DNA from: Paenibacillus ferrarius
Lineage (GTDB): Bacteria > Bacillota > Bacilli > Paenibacillales > NBRC-103111
Length of the DNA stretch: 64,000 nucleotides
Assembly: GCF_002027705.1 (NCBI RefSeq)
Contig: NZ_MBTG01000024.1
Coordinates: 1 to 64,000 of the forward strand
Direction: 5' to 3'
Shown: in pieces, positions 46,001 through 54,118 of the stretch
Layout: each line of letters opens with the position of its first letter
How positions within the stretch are numbered: the stretch's first letter is position 1
Program-made: the position numbers and the translations under genes
Notes under the pieces: model-generated
Told to the model about the DNA's origin: nothing
The model's database searches: none
The model's input: the letters and a program-made list of their open reading frames with translations, nothing else

Positions 46001-48754
46001 CAGGTCAATAACGGCTGGGCCCGTCTGCTGAGTAAAACTGAAAGCGGTAATCTCTTTTTCAGTGCCTATTGCCATCTTGACGCTAACTTTCCAGCTTTGC
46101 GCAGTGCCATTCTCCGCTTTGACCATATAGGTGACCGGGTTCGTAAAGTCGTTTGCGGTCGTGCCGCTTACCTGATCTACGGTACCGACCTTCGCCGTCG
46201 CTTCTGCAGATAACGCAAACGTTGCCACCAAGTTATTTACGCTTGTACCGCCTATCACTTCAATCTCTACCGTATGCACAGTTGCATCAATGACGGCAGA
46301 GCCCGTTTGCTCAGCCAAGCCAAATGCCAAGATATCTTTCGCATCGTTCGCTTTAACGTTCACAGTGTATGTTGTCTTCGTTATTCCATCTGTCGCCGTT
46401 ACGATAACCTTCTTGCCTGTCGCCAATCGGGTAGCTGCGGTTATTCCGTCCTCATCATAAATTTCAAACACTGCACCCGTTGCTGGCGTAATTGCTGCCT
46501 TAAATACGGCTAAAGTTGTACCATAGGGAATGTCAGTTATGCTTTCGCTAGCTGTTCCTCCTGTGCTTACGTTTCCGATCGTGGAAGTCAGCGTTGCATT
46601 AGAATTAGGTACAATCCATTTCGCATACAAGGTCGTATTAGCCGCTAATGCTAAAGAATCACCCGATTTATAGGTAATGCCGCTGCCATCTGCTTGCGTA
46701 GTCCATCCACTAAAAACATAGCCTGATTTGATTAAATTAATCATACCCGAATAAATACTAGCTTTTACACCTGGCATGAAAGAACGACTCGTCGGAACAG
46801 TTCCACTGGTGTTGCCATTCCCGTCATAATCTAAGTAAACCTGAATAGCTGGCAAATAAGGATACCCGTTATTATGCAAGGCATCTATCGTCCATACATT
46901 CGCAAAATCCCAAATATGAGCACTATCTGCTTCATAAATACTTTTCGTCTGCATCTGCACAGTAGATTGGCCTAAACCTCCGGCAGAGACCGATTGTCCT
47001 GATGTCATTGTGTCGTAGAAGCTGTTGACAGCCACTCCCCCGCCACCCAGATGACTATCCAGTCTTTCCCCAACCAAACCGCCTACATCGATACTTCCAC
47101 TCACTTTCCCAGTGGCGTAGCTGTTGGTAATCATTCCGCCGCCGTTTTGCCCGGTCAAACCGCCTACCTTCTCATTGCCCGCCACTTGCCCTGAGGCGTA
47201 ACTATCGTTAATAAATCCATATTGGTTCCAACCTACCAACCCGCCTACGTATTCACTGTCCACACTTCCGCTTACTTTCCCTGAGGCGTAGCTGCTCTTG
47301 ACCTCCCCGCTTTCGTAGTTATCGTTACTCCCAACTAGACCGCCTACGTTATATCTTCCATTCACTTCCCCTGTGGCAAAACTATGGCTGATTGTTCCTC
47401 CATTGTTGTCGCCAACTAAACCGCCCACTTGCGTACTTAAATCACTTCCACTCAGATTCACATTCCCTGTGGCATAGCTGTAGCTGATAGTTCCACTCGT
47501 GCTGCTGCCAATCAAACCGCCCACTTGAAAACTTGAATTACCGCCGTTCACATGGCCTGTGGCGTAGCTATTCAGAATGTTTCCACCTTGGGAATTATCG
47601 TTTTTGCCAATCAAACCGCCTATACTATAACTTTCATCCGTTCCACTCACATTACCTGTAGCGTGGCTGCCGCTGATTTCTCCATTGTTGTTAGAAGCAA
47701 CCAAGCCACCTGCATAGGGACTGCCATAGGCAACAGCAGGATTTGGCAGCAAGCTCACATTACCTGCAGCGTAGCTGTTGGTGATTTTCCCATAAGACGC
47801 GTTCCCAACTAGTCCGCCCGCGACAAAGCTTCCGCTTACATCCCCTAAGGCATTGCTGTCACTGATCGTGCCGCTTCTGTTCGAACCAACCAAGCCGCCT
47901 ATATTTTCACCTCCGCTTACCTTCCCAGTGGAGTAGCTATTGCTGATCGTGCCATTTTCGTTGTATCCAACTAAGCCGCCAGCATTCCTATCCGTACTTG
48001 CAACCAAGCTTACATTGCCTGAGGCGTAGCTGCTGCTGATCGTTCCGTCTGACTTATAACCAACTAAGCCGCCTATATATTTATTTCCGCTCACAATCCC
48101 TGCAGCATGGCTGCCGCTGATTGTTCCACTGTAGGAATCACCAACTAAACCGCCTATATTTTCACTTCCGCTGACATCCACGGAGGCGTAACTGTCCTTG
48201 ATCTCTCCATTGCTGTTGCTGCCAGTCAAACCGCCAACACTATAATCTCCACTTACACTTCCTGAAGCGAAACTGTTCTCTATTGTTCCTCCATCGTTCA
48301 AACCAACCAAAGCGCTTACTGCATACCCGCCATGGATAGATACATTTTCCAGCTTCACATTCGCAATAGAACTTCCATTCCCAATACTGCCTAATAACCC
48401 TGCAAAATCGCCACTAGGTATCGTTAACCCCGTTATTTGATATCCGTTACCATCGAAGTGGCCTTTAAATGGCGTATCCTGCGTACCTATTGGAACCCAG
48501 CCCGATGCGGCATAACTGCTCAAATCAATTGGGCCTGTCAGTTTAAAATAAAGATTTCCATCCAAGTAACTGCCCCTGACCTTATTCAGTTGATTAGCCG
48601 TTCCAATGAGGTATGGTCTGCTAGCGGACCCCTCTCCTGAGAAATCCATTGCCGCAGATACTGGATTGCTTCCAACCCCGCCACCAGAGATCGCGCCAAA
48701 CACGATCATCATCACCATTATCAGGCTCATAACTTTATTTACCAATCTACGCAT
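43025..48754 (-). CDS. SLH-anchored surface protein with GLUG and Ig-like repeats
   Basis: A 1909-residue secreted protein. The ATG at 48754 is chosen (GAGGGG 7 nt upstream). A signal peptide ends near PVSAA (about residue 35). About 15 GLUG repeats follow (roughly 130-590), then an InlB/Flg_new-like repeat (FSGWTTQADGSG and LYAKWI, about 655-715), four Ig-like repeats of about 93 residues (about 800-1180), two cadherin-like beta-sandwich domains (about 1190-1400), a Gly-rich linker (EGGGGGGGS, about 1590), a ZU5/FIVAR-like beta domain, and three SLH domains at the C-terminus (FGDIKGHWAEASI, FVDTEAHWARSAI, FKDSAAISEWAR). SLH domains bind pyruvylated wall polysaccharide. Possible adhesin or S-layer-associated protein, and a possible glycosylation target. 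Confidence 0.92.
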   Translation of the reverse strand: MRRLVNKVMSLIMVMMIVFGAISGGGVGSNPVSAAMDFSGEGSASRPYLIGTANQLNKVRGSYLDGNLYFKLTGPIDLSSYAASGWVPIGTQDTPFKGHFDGNGYQITGLTIPSGDFAGLLGSIGNGSSIANVKLENVSIHGGYAVSALVGLNDGGTIENSFASGSVSGDYSVGGLTGSNSNGEIKDSYASVDVSGSENIGGLVGDSYSGTISGSHAAGIVSGNKYIGGLVGYKSDGTISSSYASGNVSLVASTDRNAGGLVGYNENGTISNSYSTGKVSGGENIGGLVGSNRSGTISDSNALGDVSGSFVAGGLVGNASYGKITNSYAAGNVSLLPNPAVAYGSPYAGGLVASNNNGEISGSHATGNVSGTDESYSIGGLIGKNDNSQGGNILNSYATGHVNGGNSSFQVGGLIGSSTSGTISYSYATGNVNLSGSDLSTQVGGLVGDNNGGTISHSFATGEVNGRYNVGGLVGSNDNYESGEVKSSYASGKVSGSVDSEYVGGLVGWNQYGFINDSYASGQVAGNEKVGGLTGQNGGGMITNSYATGKVSGSIDVGGLVGERLDSHLGGGGVAVNSFYDTMTSGQSVSAGGLGQSTVQMQTKSIYEADSAHIWDFANVWTIDALHNNGYPYLPAIQVYLDYDGNGNTSGTVPTSRSFMPGVKASIYSGMINLIKSGYVFSGWTTQADGSGITYKSGDSLALAANTTLYAKWIVPNSNATLTSTIGNVSTGGTASESITDIPYGTTLAVFKAAITPATGAVFEIYDEDGITAATRLATGKKVIVTATDGITKTTYTVNVKANDAKDILAFGLAEQTGSAVIDATVHTVEIEVIGGTSVNNLVATFALSAEATAKVGTVDQVSGTTANDFTNPVTYMVKAENGTAQSWKVSVKMAIGTEKEITAFSFTQQTGPAVIDLASHTVAIQVANGTSLTSLKAAFTLSPGATAKVGTTDQVSGVTANNFTNPVVYVIKAENGITQNWTVTVNAAFSSAKVITAFSFPQQTGPAVIDANAHTIAIQVAYGTNVTSLKAVFTLSPGASAKVGSRGQISNSTVNNFTNPVTYLVRAADDSTQNWIVTVNVAAASSAKDLTAFSFQSLQPAVVGTINGTDVALTVPNGTAVTSLVATFTSSAGSTVKVGATTQASGTTANDFTAPVTYVVTAQDGTMAAYTVAVTRSAAPGGNPNLSGLMLTSGGLTLSADSVTGTTYHFNANNVISSINVTASVYDSNSNIKVSLYNSDNVLVLGPFSLINGQASQSLPLEVGSNRMELVVTAQDGSSKTYLVYVNRATAAYSNAQLKSLQVSDAVLVFNKAIYNYTLSVGNRVDVVKLNAFAEETQASVTINTERVTTKDIQLNVGSNLVAIEVTAQDGTTKLIYSVNIRRAVVITASSNSSIQLTSDPVTIAVPIGVTNAKMAFTPVNVGSNKETSLPLIEVFAETSEGKLLVAIPEGTKVTAPGTWDGTLKLPEVQSNSSVSISNSNVSGVIEIGSPDVTLTFDKAVRLFFPKQGHKLAGYVKNGAVIPITGSITSDTQAAADDEIAPNGEARITVGEDLVVWTKHFTTYVFYFPITPTNTSEGGGGGGGSVGGPSNVGTIWAARGGTLILNGLQIDAPLGAVDSDTQVTVNKSSDTTNLPTDHSMHLASEIYEITTDKAGDLIKAVTLTLPFDKAKVDFSKSKAALYGLNEKSQKWEQLGDQQTDQTKGTVSGSTRHFTKFAVLAIDKKETTNPPVEAVDFGDIKGHWAEASIRELVQLGAINGYSDHTFKPNDSITRAEFVTVIVKAFHLQALTGKAFVDTEAHWARSAIGIAASLGVVTGYSASTFGPDDLITREQMAVMIIRAAQIVSSGDQADSFKDSAAISEWARTALAAATAKALLNGYEDGTVKPKANTTRAEAAAIILRALQLKK
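45215..46345 (-). repeat. Four tandem Ig-like repeats of about 93 residues
   Basis: Each unit begins K-x-I/L-T-A-F-x-F, continues A-V-I-D-x-x-x-H-T-V-x-I-x-V and V-S-G-T-T-A-N-D-F-T-N-P-V-x-Y, and ends W-x-V-x-V. Units two and three are the most alike. The layout recalls DUF5018-type bacterial Ig-like domains, which act as spacers in surface proteins. Confidence 0.8.
46990..48345 (-). repeat. About 15 tandem GLUG-motif repeats
   Basis: Units of roughly 26-34 codons share the consensus G-G-L-V-G-x-N-x-x-G-x-I-x-x-S-Y-A-x-G-x-V-x-G, with insertions between units (for example PNPAVAYGS). At DNA level the units are only moderately alike, so this is an old beta-solenoid-like array rather than a recent amplification. 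Confidence 0.88.
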
Positions 48755-48835
48755 TCCTGTTCCCCTCTCCATCTTTCATACTGTAAGTCTACTTCAACCC
48801 AATAAAAGGATAATGAAAAAAATACCCATAAACAG

Positions 48836-48872
48836 AAAAAAACCGCATAGCATCAAGGCTTCGCAGTTTTTG
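48836..48872 (-). terminator. Intrinsic terminator after the response regulator
   Basis: On the minus strand AAACTGC...AGC pairs with GCT...GCGGTTT (imperfect stem) followed by seven T. It lies about 18 bp after the response-regulator stop and separates the two-component pair from the SLH gene. Confidence 0.72.
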
Positions 48873-48889
48873 TCGACGGGCATAAATAT

Positions 48890-50038
48890 TTATTTTTTAT
48901 TGGAAAAGCGACTTACCATCAAGTCATATAACTGGATCAGTTCCTCGGAGGGACGAATGCCCAGCTCACGGCTAAGCAGACGAACATAATCGGTATACAG
49001 CGCCGTCAGCCCTTTTTTGTCCCCAGTCAACTCGCGTATCATCATGAGATAACGTATGACGGATTCGTCCAGCGGATTGCGTTCATTCAGCTTGAGCAGC
49101 AGTTTGGATGCAGCGGTCGTATCGCTGAGCGAAATAAGTACTGCGGCAAGCCGCTTAACGAATGAGGCATATAATTCTGTATAGCGTTCCGTTTCGTGAA
49201 TAGCCCATACATACGCCTTATCCCCGAACAGATCGCCTGTATATAAGCGTTCGACTTGCAACGCTTTATCCACATCACCGAGATCAATCGTTTGCAGTTT
49301 CTCGGCTTGCCTCTCGAATTCCACGAAATCGATAGCGGCATCCTTTAACTCCAGCGCATAGCCGTCGTTCTCCGAGCGCACAACCTCCCGCATACCAAGC
49401 GGTTCCAAAGACTTACGCAATTGATAAACGGTCGTATTCAAGTAGTTCTCTGCATTAGATTGGTGCATCCCTCCAAAAATATCCGTAACCAATCTGGAGC
49501 GAGGTATTCGCTTGCCCCGATAGAGCAGCAAGTAAGCAAACAGCTCCGCACATTTCCGTGATATCCACTTGACGCGGCCTGCTTCGCTGCTCACGACAAC
49601 GTCACCCAGCATGGTTAGAACGATCCTTCCCGTTTCAGCGGAATCTGTATCCGGCAGTGAGGGCGTATACTTGACCCGCTGGTTTGCCAGCGCACGATTA
49701 ACCGTCCGCTGCAGTCGTTCTTGGGAAACAGGTTTGACCAAGTAATCCAGTACAGATAGTTCATAAGCTTTCAAGGCAAATTCCTTGTGTGACGTGACGA
49801 AAACGATTTGTACCGGAGAATGCAAAGCTTCCATCTTGGCGGCGAACTCCATTCCACTTCCGCCCGGCATGGAGATGTCAACGAAAGCAAGCCCGATATC
49901 CGCGTTCTCGCTGAGAAAGGAGGCTGCCGACTTTGTGTCCGTGAAGGCGCCCGCCACGTCAATCTCAGGCAGCTTGAGCAGCATTTTGCGCAAAATCAAA
50001 TGCATCGTCAGCTCATCATCCACCAAAATCACTTTCAT
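48890..50038 (-). CDS. Response regulator with SARP/BTAD-type output
   Basis: A 382-residue protein. The receiver domain (1-115) has VDDE, the phospho-acceptor Asp in AFVDISMPGGSG, Thr in FVTSH and Lys in YLVKPVS. Residues about 145-230 are a winged helix of OmpR type (KCAELFAYLLLYRGKRIPRSRL, NTTVYQLRKSLEPLG). Residues about 235-380 are a bacterial transcriptional activation domain (DFVEFERQAE, YTGDLFGDKAYVWA, LLKLNERNPLDESVIRYLM). This combination is common in Paenibacillus. Start at 50038: GGAGG 6 nt upstream, and it overlaps the kinase gene by 23 bp. Confidence 0.9.
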   Translation of the reverse strand: MKVILVDDELTMHLILRKMLLKLPEIDVAGAFTDTKSAASFLSENADIGLAFVDISMPGGSGMEFAAKMEALHSPVQIVFVTSHKEFALKAYELSVLDYLVKPVSQERLQRTVNRALANQRVKYTPSLPDTDSAETGRIVLTMLGDVVVSSEAGRVKWISRKCAELFAYLLLYRGKRIPRSRLVTDIFGGMHQSNAENYLNTTVYQLRKSLEPLGMREVVRSENDGYALELKDAAIDFVEFERQAEKLQTIDLGDVDKALQVERLYTGDLFGDKAYVWAIHETERYTELYASFVKRLAAVLISLSDTTAASKLLLKLNERNPLDESVIRYLMMIRELTGDKKGLTALYTDYVRLLSRELGIRPSEELIQLYDLMVSRFSNKK

Positions 50039-51839
50039 AGTCTTCCTCCATTCCCCCGTTGTCGAACGCGTCCAGCCTGACTGCCGAACCAGACAAGCTG
50101 AATGAGAAGGTCGTCCCAACTCCTGGCTTACTCTCGAACCAAAGGCTGCCTCCATGGATGCGTACGAATTCACGGGTCAGCGCCAGTCCAAATCTGGTAT
50201 CTCCGGAATCGTCTCCATTCACCATCACCTTCAAGAAAGGCTCCTCCAAACGCAGTAATTCCGAGGTCTGATCATCCATTCCCGCCCCATTGTCGCGTAC
50301 CGAAACAACGATCCGATCCCCTTCCAGCTTAGCGCCGATCTCAATCATCCCGCCGAGTCCCGTAAACTTGATCGCATTCGAAAGCAAATTTCGCAGAATA
50401 AGATCCAGCATCTCTTTATCGGCTCTTACCGTAAGCTTCTCGTCAATTTGCTCCGTCAACTGAATTTGCTTCATGCCGGCCCTTGAGCCCGCAAGCAACA
50501 AAGCCTGCCGGACAACCTGCTGTAAATTCCAGCCTAACGGATGAAACACGACCTTGCCCTTCTGGCTGCGGTACCAATCCAACAAATTTTCGACAAGATG
50601 GAACGTGCTTTGCACTTGCCCTTTGAGTTCCCTTACCAACTCTGCATGCTCAAAATCAGCCGCCGTGAGTTCATCGCCCAGCAGCTCCGTCAAGCTGACA
50701 AGGAGGGCAAACGGATCGCGAATATCGTGCGCCACGACAGTAAACAACTTATCCTTAAAAGCGTTCAACTCGAATAATTGCCGAGCGTTCTCGCGCAGTC
50801 CTGCCTCGCTCTCCTTCAATTCCGTAATATCATTGAACATTAAGATTTTGCCAATCGTAACCCTGCCGGAATCATAGATAAACGACAAACTGCAACTGTA
50901 ATGTCTTTTACGATTTCCATGAAAGCGGTGGAACGGAAACCGCTCGTCCTCGTCACTTGCGGCACGAATGCGTTCAAGCAGTTCCGGACTTGCTGACAGA
51001 ACCTTCTCCATATCAACAGGATACCGCTTCGTCAAGCCGAGCTCCGGAAGCACCTTCTCGGCTGCACTGTTATAACTGACGATTTGGCCCTCATAATCAA
51101 ATAGTACGACCCCGTCACGGATCGTTTCAAATACTTTTGCCATTGCAAGCGGCGTCAAACGAAGCAAATTAAACCGCAAAATCCCCCATACATAGGCAAT
51201 GCCCGATACAGCGAATCCGAAGGGAGTTAAATCCACATTGCTTCCAGTCCAAAAGAACAGGTTGAAAAACATCGGCGCGACCGCGCCCAAGAGGAGAACC
51301 ACGATTTGCTTCCGCACGGCCGGCAAAGCCCGCCAATACATGGGAATAAACAGCAGCATCCCGAACAATAAGATGGAATAATTATAAACCGTGTGCACCT
51401 TATACCAGGGTCCCTTAACCGTTGTGTATAGAGGAATCGTCGCACTCTCATTTAGAACATACTGCTCATAAACCAAGTGATGCCAATCGTTAGTCATATG
51501 GAGGAAAAAAACGGCCGCTGGGATAACGAACAGCAACACCGCAAGGCGCTTACGGTAGCGAGACGCCGTTCCCGTAAATTGAATGACCTGAAAAAACCAG
51601 AGCGTTGTGACGAATGGAATGCCCAAATATTCGATTTGAAGCGACAGCTTCACTTCATCCAGGCTTCTGCTCAGCACCTCAAAGGCATAGCCAAGCGAAT
51701 AGCAAGCCGCTGACAGCATGATCAAAATCATCGTTTTGGCAACAGGCAGATGACGTTTGCGGTAAGACAAAAATGAAACGAACAGCATCAACGCCGTTGC
51801 AAAAAAAAGCGATCCCGACATCCATTGTCTTATGTCCAC
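50016..51839 (-). CDS. 7TM sensor histidine kinase with PAS domain
   Basis: A 607-residue membrane kinase. Residues 1-225 contain seven hydrophobic helices of the HisKA-7TM sensor type, with an outside loop HMTNDWHHLVYEQYV. A PAS domain follows (about 230-345, IRDGVVLFDYEGQIVSYNSAAEK). The kinase core has H-box VVAHDIRDPFALL, N-box LRNLLSNAIKFTG, G1 VRDNGAGMDD and G2 FGLALTREFVRIHGG. GTG at 51839 is the likely start because AAAGGAG lies 8 nt upstream; the ATG 30 bp earlier has no site. It is coupled to the following response regulator. Ligand unknown. Confidence 0.88.
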   Translation of the reverse strand: MDIRQWMSGSLFFATALMLFVSFLSYRKRHLPVAKTMILIMLSAACYSLGYAFEVLSRSLDEVKLSLQIEYLGIPFVTTLWFFQVIQFTGTASRYRKRLAVLLFVIPAAVFFLHMTNDWHHLVYEQYVLNESATIPLYTTVKGPWYKVHTVYNYSILLFGMLLFIPMYWRALPAVRKQIVVLLLGAVAPMFFNLFFWTGSNVDLTPFGFAVSGIAYVWGILRFNLLRLTPLAMAKVFETIRDGVVLFDYEGQIVSYNSAAEKVLPELGLTKRYPVDMEKVLSASPELLERIRAASDEDERFPFHRFHGNRKRHYSCSLSFIYDSGRVTIGKILMFNDITELKESEAGLRENARQLFELNAFKDKLFTVVAHDIRDPFALLVSLTELLGDELTAADFEHAELVRELKGQVQSTFHLVENLLDWYRSQKGKVVFHPLGWNLQQVVRQALLLAGSRAGMKQIQLTEQIDEKLTVRADKEMLDLILRNLLSNAIKFTGLGGMIEIGAKLEGDRIVVSVRDNGAGMDDQTSELLRLEEPFLKVMVNGDDSGDTRFGLALTREFVRIHGGSLWFESKPGVGTTFSFSLSGSAVRLDAFDNGGMEEDYESDFGG

Positions 51840-52022
51840 AGCTGCGTCTCCTTTGTATCCAATGACCATCGAACCGCTCTATGAGCCATTTCGACATAAA
51901 ACTATCTAAATCTATCAAAAACAGGATATCATCTTTCTCTATCCTATGTCCACGAGTCAAATAAGCGCCACCGGAGATTACCCAGTGACGCCGCTGCTTC
52001 CATCCTTCTTGGTCATAAATCC

Positions 52023-52136
52023 TTATTCGTCCGCTTTCTTCTCTCGACGAATCAAAAGAAACAACGATCCAAGGCCTACAACAGCGAAAGCTGCAAAAAT
52101 ACAACCAAATATGAGCATGAAATAGTCCATATCCAT
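52023..52136 (-). CDS. 37-residue single-TM miniprotein
   Basis: A short frame starting with ATG at 52136 (AGAGGT about 9 nt upstream), or the second ATG 6 bp later. It encodes a hydrophobic stretch from about residue 5 to 29 (FMLIFGCIFAAFAVVGLGSL and on) followed by a basic cytoplasmic tail IRREKKADE. Positive-inside pattern and clean start and stop support a real membrane miniprotein. No family recognised. It is followed about 180 bp later by the histidine kinase gene on the same strand. Confidence 0.6.
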   Translation of the reverse strand: MDMDYFMLIFGCIFAAFAVVGLGSLFLLIRREKKADE

Positions 52137-52219
52137 GAATACATTACCTCTAATTCATCTTGATCTTTGTTTCCAGAAGTATATTAGCATTAACTTTGAA
52201 ACATCGCAATTCATCTATT

Positions 52220-52867
52220 TCACTTCGCTTTTTGAACAATTTTCTTTTCAAACTTCTCAAAGCTTTTCGTATCATTCCACATTTTTTCGAATTGATCAGA
52301 GAAAGATTTTGCAGTCTCTTCGTTACGGATGACCATCAATACCTCGTCATTCGTTGTGGATGATGCTTTGGAATAGTTATAGGACCCTGTTGTAACAACC
52401 TGTTTATCTGCGATGGTCACTTTGAGGTGCATGAGTCCGCTGTGTTTGTTAACCATCATCGGTATACCCGCACTGCCCAGAAGCTTCATCGCTTCTTCTT
52501 GTGTTTTTCCCGAAGACTGGATTTTATCGCTAATAATCCGGACAGCCACGCCGCGCTTCTTCGCCTCTTTGATGGCAGCTACAATATCAGGATGCACCAA
52601 GGTGTAAATTGCGATGTCGAGCGTTGTTTTCGAAGCGTTGATTACATCAATAAGAGCTTTCTCCGGATGTTGATCCGCTTTGGTGAAGTAATATTCGTCG
52701 TTTATTTGTTGCTTTGCCGCTGGGGTCTCTGTCGGTTTAGGTGTGATAGAAACACTTGATGTAGGGGTTGGGCTGGGTTTCACTGCGGTTAGAGACTTAG
52801 GTGCAAAGCTGCACCCAGTTAGTGCAATAACACTTACTAATGTAATGAGTCCAATGAAATTTCTCAT
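52220..52867 (-). CDS. Lipoprotein with one phospholipase-D HKD motif
   Basis: A 215-residue protein. The lipobox is L-T-G-C (Cys 19), so it is a membrane-anchored exported lipoprotein, followed by a Pro/Thr/Ser-rich linker to residue 52. The single catalytic motif is H-L-K-V-x-I-A-D with GSYNYSKAS downstream, as in Nuc-like endonucleases and one-HKD PLD enzymes that work as dimers. DIAIYTLVHPDIVAAI and RGVAVRIISDK complete the fold. It could cleave phosphodiesters in extracellular DNA or lipid. Monocistronic by appearance. Confidence 0.88.
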   Translation of the reverse strand: MRNFIGLITLVSVIALTGCSFAPKSLTAVKPSPTPTSSVSITPKPTETPAAKQQINDEYYFTKADQHPEKALIDVINASKTTLDIAIYTLVHPDIVAAIKEAKKRGVAVRIISDKIQSSGKTQEEAMKLLGSAGIPMMVNKHSGLMHLKVTIADKQVVTTGSYNYSKASSTTNDEVLMVIRNEETAKSFSDQFEKMWNDTKSFEKFEKKIVQKAK

Positions 52868-53093
52868 ATTCCATATATCTCCTTAACTGTTATAAGAATA
52901 GTATCGCACGAACGTGTATTTGTACGCAAATGTAAAGAGTCTCCCAGCAAGTCTAACGCATAATTTCCCATTCTCGGTTCAAATGATGACCAGGAATGAT
53001 AATCAAAAAAGTGGTCCCGAGTCCAGTCATACATGCCATTTAACGAATACTATAACCACGTAACAGCATTTTTTTGTAAAGGAGTGCTTAAAT

Positions 53094-53183
53094 ATGGGAG
53101 CAGCCTATGGAGGCAACAATGCAGCAGCAATTCTGGTTCTATTTATCCTTTTAGTGATTATTACAGTAGCTTTTGCTTGGTAA
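53094..53183 (+). CDS. YjcZ-family sporulation-associated miniprotein
   Basis: A 29-residue protein with a Gly/Ala/Asn-rich N-terminus (MGAAYGGNNAAA) and a single hydrophobic helix ILVLFILLVIITVAFAW. This is the known YjcZ/YhjR-like pattern of spore-associated membrane peptides in Bacillales. AAAGGAG lies 9-10 nt upstream of the ATG and a strong hairpin follows the stop. Confidence 0.88.
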   Translation: MGAAYGGNNAAAILVLFILLVIITVAFAW

Positions 53184-53200
53184 GAATAGAGTAAAGAAAA

Positions 53201-53233
53201 ATGCAGCAAGGGGAGATATCCCCCTTGCTGCAT
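53201..53233 (+). terminator. Terminator hairpin after the YjcZ-like gene
   Basis: A perfect 13-bp stem (ATGCAGCAAGGGG / CCCCTTGCTGCAT) with a 7-nt loop, followed by tcttc. The T-run is weak but the stem is strong and well placed. Confidence 0.7.
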
Positions 53234-53365
53234 TCTTCAGTCAATATCACATCATACCGCCCTTGTTATTGTTCTAATCAAGAACTTTAAGTTCACCGTT
53301 CAGGTAAAATCAGTCCATTATATGCGTATAGAAATCATACCTCTGATGCACGCGTGATCTTGGTA

Positions 53366-54118
53366 TTAATTTAGGTCGGAAGCTGGGCTTAGTAATTGAT
53401 CAATGTATTCGTACATAAGTATTGCATTGGTACACCGTTGAAGCGAATGATCTGCATTAAAAATGAAGTCCCATGATTCCTTATACTTATCTGTTACTTC
53501 CTCTGCAAGCGGAGGAAAATGGCTCTTCAGGAGATTATTAATCGTTTGTGTTTCCCTAACTTTTTTTAAGAAAGTTACCATTTTCCTGATTTTTAGATTC
53601 TGTGATACATTTAGCTCATCGAAAATGACATGCTCTACTTCCTGTGATAAATAAAACAAACTGTAAGGAATTTGAACTTTCTTGTAAGTTATATGGGTGA
53701 TATATTTTGCATTGTTCGTGTTGGCTTTTTTTATTTGATTTCTGTGATGTATACTCAACTTCTGGTCTATTGTATTGACATAAATCCCGTCATTTTTGTA
53801 CAAGATAGTTTCCTTTTGGGCTAGATCAACAAAGACCTTATCCTCACTTACAAATGACCCATCTGTATCTGAAAAATGTAATATTCCTAAAAAATCTTTT
53901 GGTTGAAGGTCGCCTATTTTACTAATAAAGAAATCTCTTATACGATCTCTTATGCCTACACCTTGTAATTCAAGTTGTGTGAAGATGTCCCCTCGAAACG
54001 CTTTTATGACCAACAAGTCTTTGGGATACACCTTCTCCAGCTCATCGAAAAATAAAAGGCCGTCTGATTCGCCTTCGACAATCACAAACAGAACTTTTTT
54101 CAGCTTATTCGCCATCAT
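53366..54118 (-). CDS. TOPRIM-like protein, partner of the adjacent ATPase
   Basis: A 250-residue protein. The N-terminus KVLFVIVEGESDGLLFFDEL has the Glu of a TOPRIM-like acidic site, and FLGILHFSDTDGSFV provides the D-x-D. Middle and end are helical and carry no recognised domain. Start: ATG at 54118 inside the end of the ATPase gene (14-bp overlap), with GAGGCGGGG upstream. ATPase plus TOPRIM or RloB-like nuclease pairs are used by OLD, Gabija, PARIS and AbiL-type defence systems, so a nuclease or effector role is inferred. It is AT-rich compared with flanking core genes. Which family it belongs to cannot be settled by eye. Confidence 0.65.
   Translation of the reverse strand: MMANKLKKVLFVIVEGESDGLLFFDELEKVYPKDLLVIKAFRGDIFTQLELQGVGIRDRIRDFFISKIGDLQPKDFLGILHFSDTDGSFVSEDKVFVDLAQKETILYKNDGIYVNTIDQKLSIHHRNQIKKANTNNAKYITHITYKKVQIPYSLFYLSQEVEHVIFDELNVSQNLKIRKMVTFLKKVRETQTINNLLKSHFPPLAEEVTDKYKESWDFIFNADHSLQRCTNAILMYEYIDQLLSPASDLN

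Noticed and set aside
46990..48345. Regularly spaced repeats that could suggest a CRISPR array
   Set aside because: Units are protein-coding GLUG repeats, poorly conserved at DNA level, with no constant direct repeat or unique spacers.
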